This document shows, piece by piece, positions 1 through 8,477 of a stretch of 64,000 nt of DNA. Where the stretch lies: contig JAIYCV010000028.1 of NCBI GenBank assembly GCA_027487845.1, positions 124,001-188,000 on the forward strand, read 5' to 3'. Position 1 is the stretch's first letter. Each line of letters opens with the position of its first letter. The translations under genes and the position numbers were made by a program. The notes under the pieces were generated by a model, which did not search any database, was not told the origin of the DNA, and saw only the letters and a list, made by a program, of their open reading frames with translations. Origin of the DNA: Flammeovirgaceae bacterium. Its GTDB lineage: Bacteria > Bacteroidota > Bacteroidia > Cytophagales > Cyclobacteriaceae.

Positions 1-1414
1 CTTGTCTTTCCGAAGCGTCTGCTTTGGCCAACATCACCTCTGCTTCCGATAATCCAAGCGTTGCATCTTCACGGGACTTTGCGTCCGCCAGTATCTTGCG
101 TGCTTCCGCCTGCTTTACCGCAGATTCCTTGTGTGCATCTGCATCAATGATCATCTGCTTTGCTTTTTCTTCAGCCGCTCTCTTTTCAGCCTCTGCTGCC
201 TTCACGGTGAAAATCAATTTCTCTTCTGCTTGTTGGTTCGCTAGCGTAATGCTCACGGTTTTATTCCGATCTACTTCACGGAAAGCTTCCACGTCTTTTA
301 TTCCTTGTTGTTCTTCCACAACTCCCTTCTCCAGACGAACGCGATCACGGATTACGTCCTGAATGTTTTTACGCTCAACTTCTAATGTTTTTTCCTTTTC
401 GATTTGGGCCATGGTTACGATCTTCTCGCGTTCCGTAGCTTCCAGCATGCGGTCTTTTTCTACACGCTCGGTTTCTACTGCAATGGTTCGTTGCTTGTTC
501 TTTTCAGCAATCACCACCTGCCGTTGTTTATTTTCTTCCTGTACCGCCAGCGATTCATCTGTTTTGATGCGCACGGTCTCTCCTCTTAATCTTTCTTCCT
601 CTCGCACCTTTTGAATCTCGGCCCGCTCGCGCGAACGTATGTTTTCTACCTCTCTGAATTGCTTTTCTTCCTTCTCGGTCATCTGCCGCTCCAATTCAAG
701 AATGGCTTCACGGGCTTCTACGTTTTGCTTCTTTATGACTTTCTCTTCCTCCCGCCTGATGAGATTCGCTTTTATATTTTGTTCTGCGGTGAGCTCCGTA
801 ATCTTCTTGATACCCTGCGAGTCAAGGATATTTCCAGCGCTTAAGAACTTCATTTCGGTCTGTTCCAAATAATCAATGGCACAGTCATCCAGAATATATC
901 CATTCAGATCGGTACCGATGATATTCAGAATCTCTGTTCTGAACTCCCTGCGCGCTTCATAGAGTTCTATAAAATCGAATTTCTTTCCAACTGTTTTTAA
1001 GGCTTCCGAGAATTTCGCTTCGAAAAGATTACGTAAGGTATCAACGTCACTGGCTCTATCAGTACCAATGATCTGGGCTACGTTCAGTACATCGTCCACG
1101 CTTTTGTTCACGCGCACGAAGAAGGCTACCTTAATATCTGCGCGAATATTGTCTTTACAAATAAGGCCATCGTTTTCGAGGCGATCGATTTGTAATTTCT
1201 TTACAGAGATGTCCATGATTTCCATTCGGTGAAGAATAGGAATCACATACATACCCGCATTGAAGGCAACTTTACCCCCACCCACACCCGTCCGCACAAT
1301 GGCCTTACCATGAGGTATCTTTTTATAGAAGTTCGCGAATGCGAACAGGAGGATAAATATAACGAACACAATTCCACCGATCAGCGTTAAGCCGATGCCA
1401 CTAAGTAAGCCCAT
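1..1414 (-). CDS. Flotillin / SPFH-band 7 membrane protein (3' end outside window)
   Basis: Starts at the ATG at 1414 and stays open to the left edge, so about 470 residues are visible and the C-terminus is missing. An N-terminal membrane segment (about residues 5-27, rich in Gly, Ile, Val and Phe) is followed by an SPFH/PHB domain (about 30-200). A long Glu/Lys/Arg/Ala-rich coiled coil with repeated EEK/REE-type heptads follows, typical of flotillins such as E. coli YqiK. Flotillins oligomerise at the membrane and organise microdomains. It is the last visible gene of a minus-strand operon behind PspA and a YqiJ-like protein, the usual company of YqiK-type flotillins, which suggests a role in envelope stress or membrane integrity. 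Substrates or partners cannot be read from the sequence. Confidence 0.9.
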   Translation of the reverse strand, partial: MGLLSGIGLTLIGGIVFVIFILLFAFANFYKKIPHGKAIVRTGVGGGKVAFNAGMYVIPILHRMEIMDISVKKLQIDRLENDGLICKDNIRADIKVAFFVRVNKSVDDVLNVAQIIGTDRASDVDTLRNLFEAKFSEALKTVGKKFDFIELYEARREFRTEILNIIGTDLNGYILDDCAIDYLEQTEMKFLSAGNILDSQGIKKITELTAEQNIKANLIRREEEKVIKKQNVEAREAILELERQMTEKEEKQFREVENIRSRERAEIQKVREEERLRGETVRIKTDESLAVQEENKQRQVVIAEKNKQRTIAVETERVEKDRMLEATEREKIVTMAQIEKEKTLEVERKNIQDVIRDRVRLEKGVVEEQQGIKDVEAFREVDRNKTVSITLANQQAEEKLIFTVKAAEAEKRAAEEKAKQMIIDADAHKESAVKQAEARKILADAKSREDATLGLSEAEVMLAKADASERQ

Positions 1415-1473
1415 AGTAGTATGAAGTTTTAAGGTTAGAGATAATAAAGATTGATTAAAGTGTATGGTAAGTT

Positions 1474-2151
1474 TTAAACAACATTTGAAAGATTGATCTC
1501 CGGCATTACCAGGTAAAATTTCTTATCGGCTGATTCTCCTTTGATCATCACCTCAGAATCATAGGCAAGCGATTCACCTGTTTTGCTTTGTACATTAATG
1601 CGAATAATATCACTTTTTATTTTTAACTCGGCAGCGCCAATCATATCCCCCGAAATCGTACTCCTCATTCGGGCAATGCGTCCCAAAAGTTCATGTGGCT
1701 CTTCCCCGTTGTAGCCCATGGCACTATATACCTTGATTAATGGTCGTGTAGCATAGCGTGTAATCACAAAAGCAATTAAAAATACCGGGATGAGGATGAT
1801 CATGGACTTCCAGCCCCAGGCAGTTAATCCCATTAAAACGGATGAGGTTAGGGTTATGGTCCAGGCCACGAGCTTGAAAACAGAATATACCACCATGAAG
1901 GGCACTTTTCCAATGTTCACAAATTCCAGGGCTTTCTGAAAAAACGATTTTTCTACCCCGCTGTCATCTCCGCCATCCACATCTGTATCGATGTCTGCCC
2001 CGTTTACCTCCAGGTCGCTTTCGATGCCGCCATCACCAAAAAAGTCTCCCACAAAAAATGTAATGATCCAATACAAAGCGGTAATGCCCGTGAGAATGGT
2101 CATGATCGCATTGCTCAATGGATTAAAAAGTAAGTCTACAAAACTTTCCAT
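1474..2151 (-). CDS. YqiJ/NfeD-like OB-fold membrane protein
   Basis: 225 residues. There are hydrophobic segments at about 12-35, 84-105 and 108-132. A very acidic loop (about 42-66, many Asp and Gly) sits between the first two. The C-terminal part (about 150-222) looks like a soluble beta-rich OB-fold of the NfeD/YqiJ type. In E. coli, yqiJ sits directly upstream of the flotillin gene yqiK, and the same order is seen here with a gap of 59 bases. NfeD-type partners are thought to work with SPFH proteins at the membrane. The family call rests on topology plus context rather than on a strong catalytic motif; a general NfeD-like protein is the main alternative. Confidence 0.72.
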   Translation of the reverse strand: MESFVDLLFNPLSNAIMTILTGITALYWIITFFVGDFFGDGGIESDLEVNGADIDTDVDGGDDSGVEKSFFQKALEFVNIGKVPFMVVYSVFKLVAWTITLTSSVLMGLTAWGWKSMIILIPVFLIAFVITRYATRPLIKVYSAMGYNGEEPHELLGRIARMRSTISGDMIGAAELKIKSDIIRINVQSKTGESLAYDSEVMIKGESADKKFYLVMPEINLSNVV

Positions 2152-2175
2152 AGGTTGGTAGAAATTATGGAATTG

Positions 2176-2874
2176 CTAGATACCTAATTTTTCTTTGATT
2201 GCCTGAAGATCTTTTTCAATCGAAAATGAGTCATCTTTTAGGAGGCCGTCCAGCTCGTCTTTAAGACTGTGTTTATCGCGGGCAATTTCGCCATAGGCTT
2301 TCGATAATGCTTCCTCATCTTCCACTTTCGCTTTCATTCGCTGAAGCATCGAGACCGTACCGTTATTGTCGAGTTGAGCCATTTGTTTATTTACATGCTT
2401 GGTGGCACTGCTCACCTTTACCCTGGCCCTCAGCGTACGTAGTTCTTTTTCCCACTTCTCCAGGTTTTCTTTGAGAATTTCAGTGTTGCGCTGCATTTCC
2501 CGTGACGATTGCTGCAAGGCTACCACCTGTATCCCAAGCTCCTCTGATTCAGTATAGTATTTTCTACGAAGCGACAAGGCCTCACGAGCAAGCTCCTCCG
2601 CCTTATATAAATCGACTTGGCCAGTCTGGGCCTTTTGCATAATTAAAATGGCTTTTTCGCCATAGGTCCTTGACTGTTGATCACAGTTGAACTGCTCATT
2701 TTCGGTGCGAATTGCGAGTGCTTTTACTTTCGCATAAGACTCCGTGGCTTCGGTGAGATCGATGCGCAGTTCGCGAAGACCTTGCTCCGTCATCTTGATA
2801 GGATCCTCCATTTTGTCCACCGCGGCATGGATTTCAGCCTGACCGATTCTAAAAATTCTTCTGAAAATATTCAT
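2176..2874 (-). CDS. pspA: PspA/IM30 family envelope-stress protein
   Basis: 232 residues, the normal PspA/Vipp1 size, and predicted almost entirely as helical coiled coil. The N-terminus (MNIFRRIFRIGQAEIHA) has the amphipathic helix that binds stressed membranes in this ESCRT-III-like family. Next comes the typical segment with VDKMEDP followed by Leu-rich helices. PspA coats and stabilises damaged inner membrane and in some bacteria restrains its own regulator. It lies second in the operon, 46 bases after the DUF2170-like gene and 24 bases before the YqiJ-like gene. No PspB, PspC or PspF gene is nearby; the divergent XRE protein is the likely regulator instead. Confidence 0.93.
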   Translation of the reverse strand: MNIFRRIFRIGQAEIHAAVDKMEDPIKMTEQGLRELRIDLTEATESYAKVKALAIRTENEQFNCDQQSRTYGEKAILIMQKAQTGQVDLYKAEELAREALSLRRKYYTESEELGIQVVALQQSSREMQRNTEILKENLEKWEKELRTLRARVKVSSATKHVNKQMAQLDNNGTVSMLQRMKAKVEDEEALSKAYGEIARDKHSLKDELDGLLKDDSFSIEKDLQAIKEKLGI

Positions 2875-2920
2875 GACTGATAATTTTTAAGGTTAACAAA
2901 AAACAATCTTTACGTCTGGT

Positions 2921-3313
2921 TTATAATTTTGAAAAATCAATGATCTGTTGTGAAAACTCGCTTACCAGTAATCCCAAGGAGTTGAGGGCACTCTCAAACT
3001 CATTGAAATCCAAGTTCTGTAGTTGCATGGTATACCGGAACAATACCCGATTACCTTCCTCACTGATAACAAAGGCGCCATGAATGGTGTCCCTGTTCTT
3101 TTGAAGGAGTTTTTTAAACATCTCGGTGTTGCCTTCTCTGAAACTAAAGAGATACTGTTCCATGATCAGGATCGGAGGCGCGAACCCCAGAATCAGGTTA
3201 TGGATTCCATCGGCCTGATTATCTATTTTGAGAATGCCGCTTTGTTCGTTCTTATACAAAATTTTGCAATCAAGCCGGAGTGCGAAATCTTCGATAGTCT
3301 CAATAGTATTCAT
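2921..3313 (-). CDS. DUF2170/YjfI-like small protein, first gene of psp operon
   Basis: About 130 residues, soluble, with no signal peptide. I chose the ATG at 3313 (MNTIETIEDF) over a TTG nine bases further upstream. The protein resembles YjfI (DUF2170) of E. coli, which precedes the PspA paralogue gene yjfJ; the match is in size, gene order and general pattern (a central HGAFV segment followed by a conserved LLFRY-like strand), not in a diagnostic motif. Its molecular function is unknown. It heads the minus-strand operon. Its promoter lies in the shared intergenic region with the divergent XRE gene, where a large palindrome overlaps both promoters. It could instead be an unrelated small PspA partner. 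Confidence 0.62.
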   Translation of the reverse strand: MNTIETIEDFALRLDCKILYKNEQSGILKIDNQADGIHNLILGFAPPILIMEQYLFSFREGNTEMFKKLLQKNRDTIHGAFVISEEGNRVLFRYTMQLQNLDFNEFESALNSLGLLVSEFSQQIIDFSKL

Positions 3314-3338
3314 GCGGGTCAACTTGTTGCTGCTGGAA

Positions 3339-3369
3339 CAAACGTAATAAATAAAATTTAAGTTGCAAA
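3339..3369 (-). promoter_or_regulatory. Promoter of the psp-flotillin operon
   Basis: On the minus strand a -7 box TACGTTTG (3346-3339) fits the Bacteroidota consensus TAnnTTTG. A TTTG -33 element (3369-3366) lies exactly 19 bases upstream. The predicted start gives a leader of roughly 20 bases to the ATG at 3313. The -33 element falls inside the left arm of the palindrome at 3362-3403, so a protein bound there should block or modulate this promoter. Confidence 0.6.
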
Positions 3370-3403
3370 AAAAATTAGCATTGTTGCTAATAAAATTTAC
3401 AAC
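3362..3403. promoter_or_regulatory. Nested palindromic operator between psp operon and XRE gene
   Basis: The inner perfect inverted repeat TTAGCA-ttgt-TGCTAA (3375-3390) is flanked by a second pair of arms, GTTGCAAA (3362-3369) and TTTACAAC (3396-3403), with one mismatch. Both share exactly the same centre (3382.5), giving a 42-base symmetric element. It overlaps the -33 region of the leftward promoter and the spacer of the rightward one. This is the arrangement expected for the operator of the adjacent HTH regulator bound as two dimers or a tetramer. Binding is inferred, not shown. Confidence 0.6.
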
Positions 3404-3411
3404 TATATTTG
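3384..3411 (+). promoter_or_regulatory. Promoter of the XRE regulator gene (near-leaderless)
   Basis: The -7 box TATATTTG (3404-3411) matches TAnnTTTG, with a TTG 17 bases upstream (3384-3386) inside the palindrome. The ATG at 3416 begins only four bases after the box, so the transcript probably starts at or next to the start codon. Confidence 0.55.
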
Positions 3412-3415
3412 TGAA

Positions 3416-4105
3416 ATGACGAAGATTGGAGCAAACATTAAGAAGGTAAGAACGACAAAAGGGATTAGCCAGCAGGCATTTGCTGATCTTTTTGCGTTAA
3501 CCAGGGGAAACATCTCTTCCTATGAGGAAAACCGAGCCGAACCCAAGATTGAAACAGTCATACAAATTGCTAATCATTTCAACATTCCACTTAACCAATT
3601 TATTACCCAAAACCTCTCCATTCACGAGATCCTTAAATACAATGGAGATAAATTGATTGAAGAAGGGAAACACATCATCAATCGACAACTCAAACAAGTG
3701 CCTATCATCAACGATGCGATCTATTTAAAGTGCCATTACGAAGAGTTATCCTTTAATGACATCGACAGTTTTCCTAAGATCGTTCTGCCCGAGATTAATA
3801 ATCATTCGCTGCTCGCACTGAGCTTTAATCCAAATATTCCGTGTCACGAATCGCTCCCTCATTATCAAATGAATGATGTGCTGATCTTTGAGGAAGTCAC
3901 ACGGCAGAATATTCATCTCTGTCAAAACAGTATAGGCCTCTTTACAGCCGAACGGGAGATCATAATCGGTCGGTATGAAATTAACGATAGTGCCATTGAT
4001 TTTGTATTAAATAACTTTAAGCGTGAACGATTAGATTTGAAGCTTAACCAGCGATTCTGGAAATTGTTTGCGTTGTATCAACATGTTCATTCCATGAAGA
4101 GCTGA
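3416..4105 (+). CDS. XRE-family regulator with S24/CI-like C-terminal domain
   Basis: 229 residues. An N-terminal Cro/CI helix-turn-helix (about 5-60; KGISQQAFADLF then a recognition helix around RGNISSYE) is followed by a C-terminal domain. There, a strand pattern around LALSFNPNIP and MNDVLIFEE recalls the peptidase S24/LexA fold of phage repressors. I do not see a clear catalytic Ser-Lys dyad, so the domain is probably a sensor or dimerisation module without self-cleavage. The gene is divergent from the psp-flotillin operon and shares a 42-base palindrome with it, so it very likely controls both. Related short-chain XRE regulators with such C-termini are common in Bacteroidota. Confidence 0.82.
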   Translation: MTKIGANIKKVRTTKGISQQAFADLFALTRGNISSYEENRAEPKIETVIQIANHFNIPLNQFITQNLSIHEILKYNGDKLIEEGKHIINRQLKQVPIINDAIYLKCHYEELSFNDIDSFPKIVLPEINNHSLLALSFNPNIPCHESLPHYQMNDVLIFEEVTRQNIHLCQNSIGLFTAEREIIIGRYEINDSAIDFVLNNFKRERLDLKLNQRFWKLFALYQHVHSMKS

Positions 4106-4210
4106 GATTCGTAGAGTTTCGAAAAAATTAATATCCCAGCAGCAACGCAGTATTCTCCAAAAATAACTAACTCGTTACTCTAAAACTAAGGTCAACGACA
4201 GGTCAAAAGA

Positions 4211-5518
4211 TCAATAAGGCACCCAAGAAGCCGTGTTAACCGTGGCCTGCAACTCGTTCAATAAACTGTAGAGACCAAAGTAAGTCCGGTTAATATAGAT
4301 AGCGTGCTTCGCTCCTCGTGCCTTTTTTGATTCGCGTAGCTCTTTCATGTTGGCCAATTGTTCTCCAAATTTAAAAATTGCTTGAAAATACGCTTTGTCT
4401 GCGAAATCAAATTCGGATGTTCTAAAAGGTCGCCCCAACAATTCAATTAATTCTGTAAATATCTCAATGAAGAATTTTTTCTCTTTTTCGGTGTCATCTT
4501 GATAAATGAAACGCAAGTCATAAAAAGCCTTCAGCATTTTATCCTTATTTTCAAGAATGTCTTTCTCCAGCAATTGAAAATACACAGGATAAAAATCAGA
4601 GGGAATCACCTTAACGCAACCAAAATCGATAATGCCTAATTGCTTGGTGTTGGTAATGATGAAATTCCCTGGATGAGGATCAGCATGAAGTTCTTTCAAT
4701 TGATGGATTTGAAAATGATAAAAATCCCACATGGCTTGGCCTAGCCGATTACTTTCGTCTTTTGAAAGTGTCTCAGTTTTCAAAAACTCACCTAACGGTT
4801 TCCCTTCTATCCAATCCATTGTAAGGACTTTAGCACTTGAAAATGCTGGATAATATTGCGGAAATACAAGGTTGGGTATCGATTTACACTTATTGGATAA
4901 GTCCATCGAACGTTTTAGCTCCAACGTGTAATCTGCTTCCTCTAACATCCTCGTTTGCACCTCTTCAATGTACTCATCATACTCTGCGGGGTTGAGTTTA
5001 AACATGCGCAAGGCAATTGGTTTAACCATCGCCAAATCGCTTTTTATACTATCTCCTACCCCAGGATATTGAATCTTTACGGCCAACTTTTTTCCCTTCA
5101 AAGTTGCTTGATGCACTTGGCCCATAGATGCTGCGTTGCGCGCTGATGCATTAAATGTGTCGAATAACTCCGTTGGCTTTTTCTTAAATGCGGTCTCAAA
5201 CGTGCGAACAACCAGCGGGAATGACAAAGGAGGAGCGCTATATTGCGCCATTGCAAACTGCTGTTGATAGGCCGTGGGCAATAAATTTTTGTCCATGCTT
5301 AGCATCTGCGCAACTTTTAAAGCGCTGCCCTTTAACTCGCTGAGTGACTGATAAATATCGGTTGCATTATCCTCGTGAAGTTGATCCTTTGTGGTGGCGG
5401 GGTTTACCAATTTCTTGCTGTAATGCTTTAAATAGTTCCCACCAATTTTTGCCCCTGTGGTAATAAACTTCGTTGCTCGCTGAACTTTACTTACAGGAAT
5501 GCTTTGTTGTTCTTTCAC
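4211..5518 (-). CDS. ABC1/UbiB-family atypical kinase (AarF domain)
   Basis: 435 residues, with the family signatures in order: the KxGQ-like segment KGSALKVAQ (63-71), the Ala-rich loop SARNAASMGQVH (125-136), the VKIQYPG lysine strand (147-153), the catalytic HADPHPGN loop (278-285) and the metal-binding DFG (298-300). UbiB/COQ8 proteins are atypical ATPase-kinases that support isoprenoid quinone or lipid metabolism. No membrane-spanning C-terminus like that of E. coli UbiB is obvious. The gene lies 116 bases downstream of a TetR-like gene on the same strand, a pairing that suggests co-regulation. Its quinone link is inferred from the family; an exact lipid role is not readable. Confidence 0.9.
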   Translation of the reverse strand: MKEQQSIPVSKVQRATKFITTGAKIGGNYLKHYSKKLVNPATTKDQLHEDNATDIYQSLSELKGSALKVAQMLSMDKNLLPTAYQQQFAMAQYSAPPLSFPLVVRTFETAFKKKPTELFDTFNASARNAASMGQVHQATLKGKKLAVKIQYPGVGDSIKSDLAMVKPIALRMFKLNPAEYDEYIEEVQTRMLEEADYTLELKRSMDLSNKCKSIPNLVFPQYYPAFSSAKVLTMDWIEGKPLGEFLKTETLSKDESNRLGQAMWDFYHFQIHQLKELHADPHPGNFIITNTKQLGIIDFGCVKVIPSDFYPVYFQLLEKDILENKDKMLKAFYDLRFIYQDDTEKEKKFFIEIFTELIELLGRPFRTSEFDFADKAYFQAIFKFGEQLANMKELRESKKARGAKHAIYINRTYFGLYSLLNELQATVNTASWVPY

Positions 5519-5634
5519 TTTTGCGGTTGATTGATCGTTAGTTCAGATGGATTATTAGTATTTAGCGACAGTTGTCTTTCAACAAACTTGATTGACTTCA
5601 ACTGCTACCTTCGGTTGAAATCTTTTTGATCCAA

Positions 5635-6309
5635 TCATCTATTTTGATACAAAAACTTACCAAAGTCTAACGCGTTATCTAACACTCCTTTGCCAAGTAA
5701 ATCGAACGCCAGGTTTACGGATTTTTCAATAACTACATCTGTCTTTTCAAAATTTGCGCTTTCATCTTTACTCCAAAACTGAAGAACAAACATCAGGTGC
5801 AGCCAGAAAACCGAATCGTATTTTGTGTCAAGAAATGGGCGCATCGCTATCTCTCCAGTTTGCTTTCCTTCCATCAATATCGGATTGATCCAATCTTCAA
5901 AAGACTTTTTGAAACCTTTTATGAACGAAGGTCGAATCGTCATTTTTTTGAAGTCGTTTAATTGTTGAATCACAAAACTTCGGTCGTTCTTCAACACCTC
6001 TGCCAGTGTAAAGTAAAAGGCGAGTATCTTTTCCCTCGCGCAATAGGTGGCAAACGTTTGGTCGCCTACTAACCGCTCCTTCACAGTACTTAAATATCCC
6101 TGCCAGATCGAGCTCTCAAGAGCGTCAAACGAACCAAACAAAGAATAGAACTCTTCCTCTTTCAAGCCATTTGCTTTTGTGAAGCTAAACACTGAGGCGG
6201 GTCGTTTTCCTTCCGTTAAAACAAATTCCCGGTAGGCTTTCAATATGATCTGTTCTGCGTTCATCGAGAATGGCTTCTTTTTAGCTTTTTTCGTTGTTTC
6301 CATATTCAT
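5635..6309 (-). CDS. TetR-family transcriptional regulator
   Basis: 224 residues. A basic start (TTKKAKKKPF) leads into a three-helix DNA-binding domain (about 17-65) with a TetR-like pattern (AEQIILKAYREFV, then FSFTKANGLKEEEFYSLF). The all-helical C-terminal domain is the ligand and dimer domain. The recognition helix is more divergent than in classical TetR proteins. It precedes the ABC1 kinase gene on the same strand and probably controls it. The inducer is unknown. The ATG at 6309 or the one at 6303 could be used. Confidence 0.75.
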   Translation of the reverse strand: MNMETTKKAKKKPFSMNAEQIILKAYREFVLTEGKRPASVFSFTKANGLKEEEFYSLFGSFDALESSIWQGYLSTVKERLVGDQTFATYCAREKILAFYFTLAEVLKNDRSFVIQQLNDFKKMTIRPSFIKGFKKSFEDWINPILMEGKQTGEIAMRPFLDTKYDSVFWLHLMFVLQFWSKDESANFEKTDVVIEKSVNLAFDLLGKGVLDNALDFGKFLYQNR

Positions 6310-6363
6310 TTAACAAAAAAATTGAGGTTAAGTTTCTTAAATTAGGCGCAAGTTAAAGTAAAA

Positions 6364-7569
6364 ATGAAAGCACTGATAGCTACCCTTGTCATCGCAACTT
6401 TTGCTAACGGATTTGTATTAGGCCAGGCTAAAAAAGATGCAAATTATTATTTCGAACAAGGAGAATTGGCGCTAGACGACAATAAGCACTTAATGGCACT
6501 GGCTCATTTTAACGAATGCATTCGGTTGAATCCTTACTTTTGGGATGCCTACCCCGGAAGAGCAGCCACGAAAGAAGCTATGGGCGATACAAAGGGAGCT
6601 TTGCGGGACTATACCATCTATGCCGATGCAAAGCCCAACAACCCAGAAGTGCTTTTTAGCAGGGCACTATTGCGCTACCAAACAGGTCAGCACCAGTCAG
6701 CGAAAGAAGACTTTACAAAACTACTTACGCTGCCCACTGGTACCACTAACAAAATTTTTTTTAGGATGGATCAGTTTGGAAGCACCACAGACAAAGCTTT
6801 TACAACTCAGAGTTCAAATAAGGCAACGCTATTTAACTACTTGGGTTTAATTGAATTAAAACTTAAGAATTATAGTGCATCCGCAATTCATTTTGATTCT
6901 GCAATTCTATTGGATTCAAAGGACGCACAGTTCTTTGTAAACCGTGGAATTTTAAAAGAACATCTGAAGGACAGCAGCGCGGCTATAGCTGATTACGAGG
7001 AAGCCTTAAGGCTAGATCCTACTTTTGGATTGGCCATTCATAACATTGCTGTGATTAAGCGAACCAGAGGCCAACAAGATGAATCGGAAAGCCTTTTAGA
7101 CGAGGCTATTCTTCAAAACCCCAATTTGCCATACCCCTTCTCTGCTCGAGCTTATTATCGAATGAAACACAAGAATATGAAAGGTGCTTTGGCGGATTAT
7201 GACAAGGTGCTTGAATTGAACAAAGAAGACGAAGAAGCGTGGCTGCATCGTGGTTTGGTGAAAGAAGCCATTAAGGACAATGATGGTGCGTTCATTGATT
7301 ATACGCAAGCGATCACTTTAAGAATAGACTATCCAAAGGCTTGGTTAGCGAGGGCCAATCTGTTGAGCAAACAAAATAGACCAAAAGACGCTATTGAGGA
7401 TTACACCGCTGCCATTACATGGGATGGAGAATATGGAAAAGCCTATTACAATCGGGCACTGGCATTAGAAAAATTGGGTAAAATAAAAGAGGCTTGCGCA
7501 GATATTTCGTTGGCAGAAAGATTTAATGCGGTAATTGACAAAAGCGTAAAGGAAAAGCTATGTAAATAA
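6364..7569 (+). CDS. Exported tetratricopeptide-repeat protein
   Basis: 401 residues with an N-terminal signal sequence (about 1-20, ending near FVLGQ) and no lipobox Cys. The rest is a chain of roughly ten TPR motifs, recognisable by repeated A-x-x-D-Y/F and Y-x-x-R-A/G positions, for example GALADYDKVLELN and AIEDYTAAITWD. Such proteins act as periplasmic scaffolds; no enzymatic domain is present. The next gene overlaps by one base (TAATG), so the two are probably co-translated. Its partner is unknown. Confidence 0.85.
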   Translation: MKALIATLVIATFANGFVLGQAKKDANYYFEQGELALDDNKHLMALAHFNECIRLNPYFWDAYPGRAATKEAMGDTKGALRDYTIYADAKPNNPEVLFSRALLRYQTGQHQSAKEDFTKLLTLPTGTTNKIFFRMDQFGSTTDKAFTTQSSNKATLFNYLGLIELKLKNYSASAIHFDSAILLDSKDAQFFVNRGILKEHLKDSSAAIADYEEALRLDPTFGLAIHNIAVIKRTRGQQDESESLLDEAILQNPNLPYPFSARAYYRMKHKNMKGALADYDKVLELNKEDEEAWLHRGLVKEAIKDNDGAFIDYTQAITLRIDYPKAWLARANLLSKQNRPKDAIEDYTAAITWDGEYGKAYYNRALALEKLGKIKEACADISLAERFNAVIDKSVKEKLCK

Positions 7570-8402
7570 TGAAAAAATATGAGTTTGAATATAGTGTTAC
7601 TCTGAATTATCTAACAGCTGCCTTAATTGCAATACTGGTCTTCTTGATAAGTTTGCTTATCACTGTTGGTTTGCATTTAAACACACTAGTCGGTCTCATC
7701 TTAGGTCTCGGCTTGCCTGGCTACATTATGTGGATTGGTTGGCAAGCTTCAAAAAAGTTTGGAGTTTTAAAGATAGATGAGAATTCAATTATTTTTGATT
7801 TGCATAATAGGGAACTAGAATTCGCATTCAACGAGATTACTTCTTATAGTTTCATCAGTCACCTTGATTCTGGCGGTCTTTCGAAGTTAAAGATTTCTTC
7901 AAAAACCAGTAGCTCGATTATCTCGGTGAATCCGGAATTGTGTAACGCTCAACTTTTTGATCAAGCCTGCACATCGCTTATAAAAGCAATTGAAAATTAT
8001 AACAACAAAGTCCCCTTCGATAACGAACCAGAAACCACCTTAGGTAGTTTTGCGGCAAATCCCAATCCGGAACATAAATACCCCATGCTATGGCCAAACG
8101 AAATTGAAGACAGCCGGGAACTTGTTCCTAAAAAGAATGAACAAACCGGTCAACATAAAATTGAAAGAGAAGATAACTTTTACCAAAAAAAATGGCCCCT
8201 TAGAATTATCCTATACTCGACCTGCGCATGTACTATTGGCTCTGTTGTTGGCTCAATAACTGTTTTCAACAAAACGACTTCTATTGGTGTTGCCATATTT
8301 TTATTTTCTGCTTGGATAGGTGTTATGGCGGCCTTTTTAAAGAAAGATCAGCTAGCGATAAAAGATAAACGAAATCAAAAAAAGAGAAGCCAAGTTTCCT
8401 AA
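7569..8402 (+). CDS. Membrane protein of unknown function with PH-like central part
   Basis: 277 residues. Two N-terminal hydrophobic segments (about 15-37 and 39-58) are followed by a soluble part of about 70 residues resembling bacterial PH-like domains, an unstructured charged linker (about 150-205), two more hydrophobic segments (about 212-233 and 238-257) and a Lys/Arg-rich tail. I do not recognise the family. It starts on the last base of the TPR gene's stop codon and is translationally coupled to it, so it may form a membrane complex with that periplasmic protein. Confidence 0.65.
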   Translation: MKKYEFEYSVTLNYLTAALIAILVFLISLLITVGLHLNTLVGLILGLGLPGYIMWIGWQASKKFGVLKIDENSIIFDLHNRELEFAFNEITSYSFISHLDSGGLSKLKISSKTSSSIISVNPELCNAQLFDQACTSLIKAIENYNNKVPFDNEPETTLGSFAANPNPEHKYPMLWPNEIEDSRELVPKKNEQTGQHKIEREDNFYQKKWPLRIILYSTCACTIGSVVGSITVFNKTTSIGVAIFLFSAWIGVMAAFLKKDQLAIKDKRNQKKRSQVS

Positions 8403-8403
8403 A

Positions 8404-8430
8404 CCTCCGCGATTTTCAGCGGAGCCTTTG
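8404..8430 (+). terminator. Weak stem-loop after the membrane-protein gene
   Basis: CTCCGC (8405-8410) pairs with GCGGAG (8419-8424) across an eight-base loop and is followed by a broken T run (CCTTTGTTTG). It sits between the convergent genes ending at 8402 and 8478. The short stem and interrupted T tract make it a weak candidate. Confidence 0.4.
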
Positions 8431-8477
8431 TTTGCCCAACAATTATGTAACAATCGATCCATAGGGTCATCTTAGAA

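Noticed and set aside
24-872. Several overlapping Ser/Phe/Ala-rich open frames on the plus strand
   Set aside because: They are the reverse of the flotillin coiled coil, whose Glu/Lys/Ala codons read as Ser/Phe/Cys on the other strand. The minus-strand frame has the clear flotillin domains.
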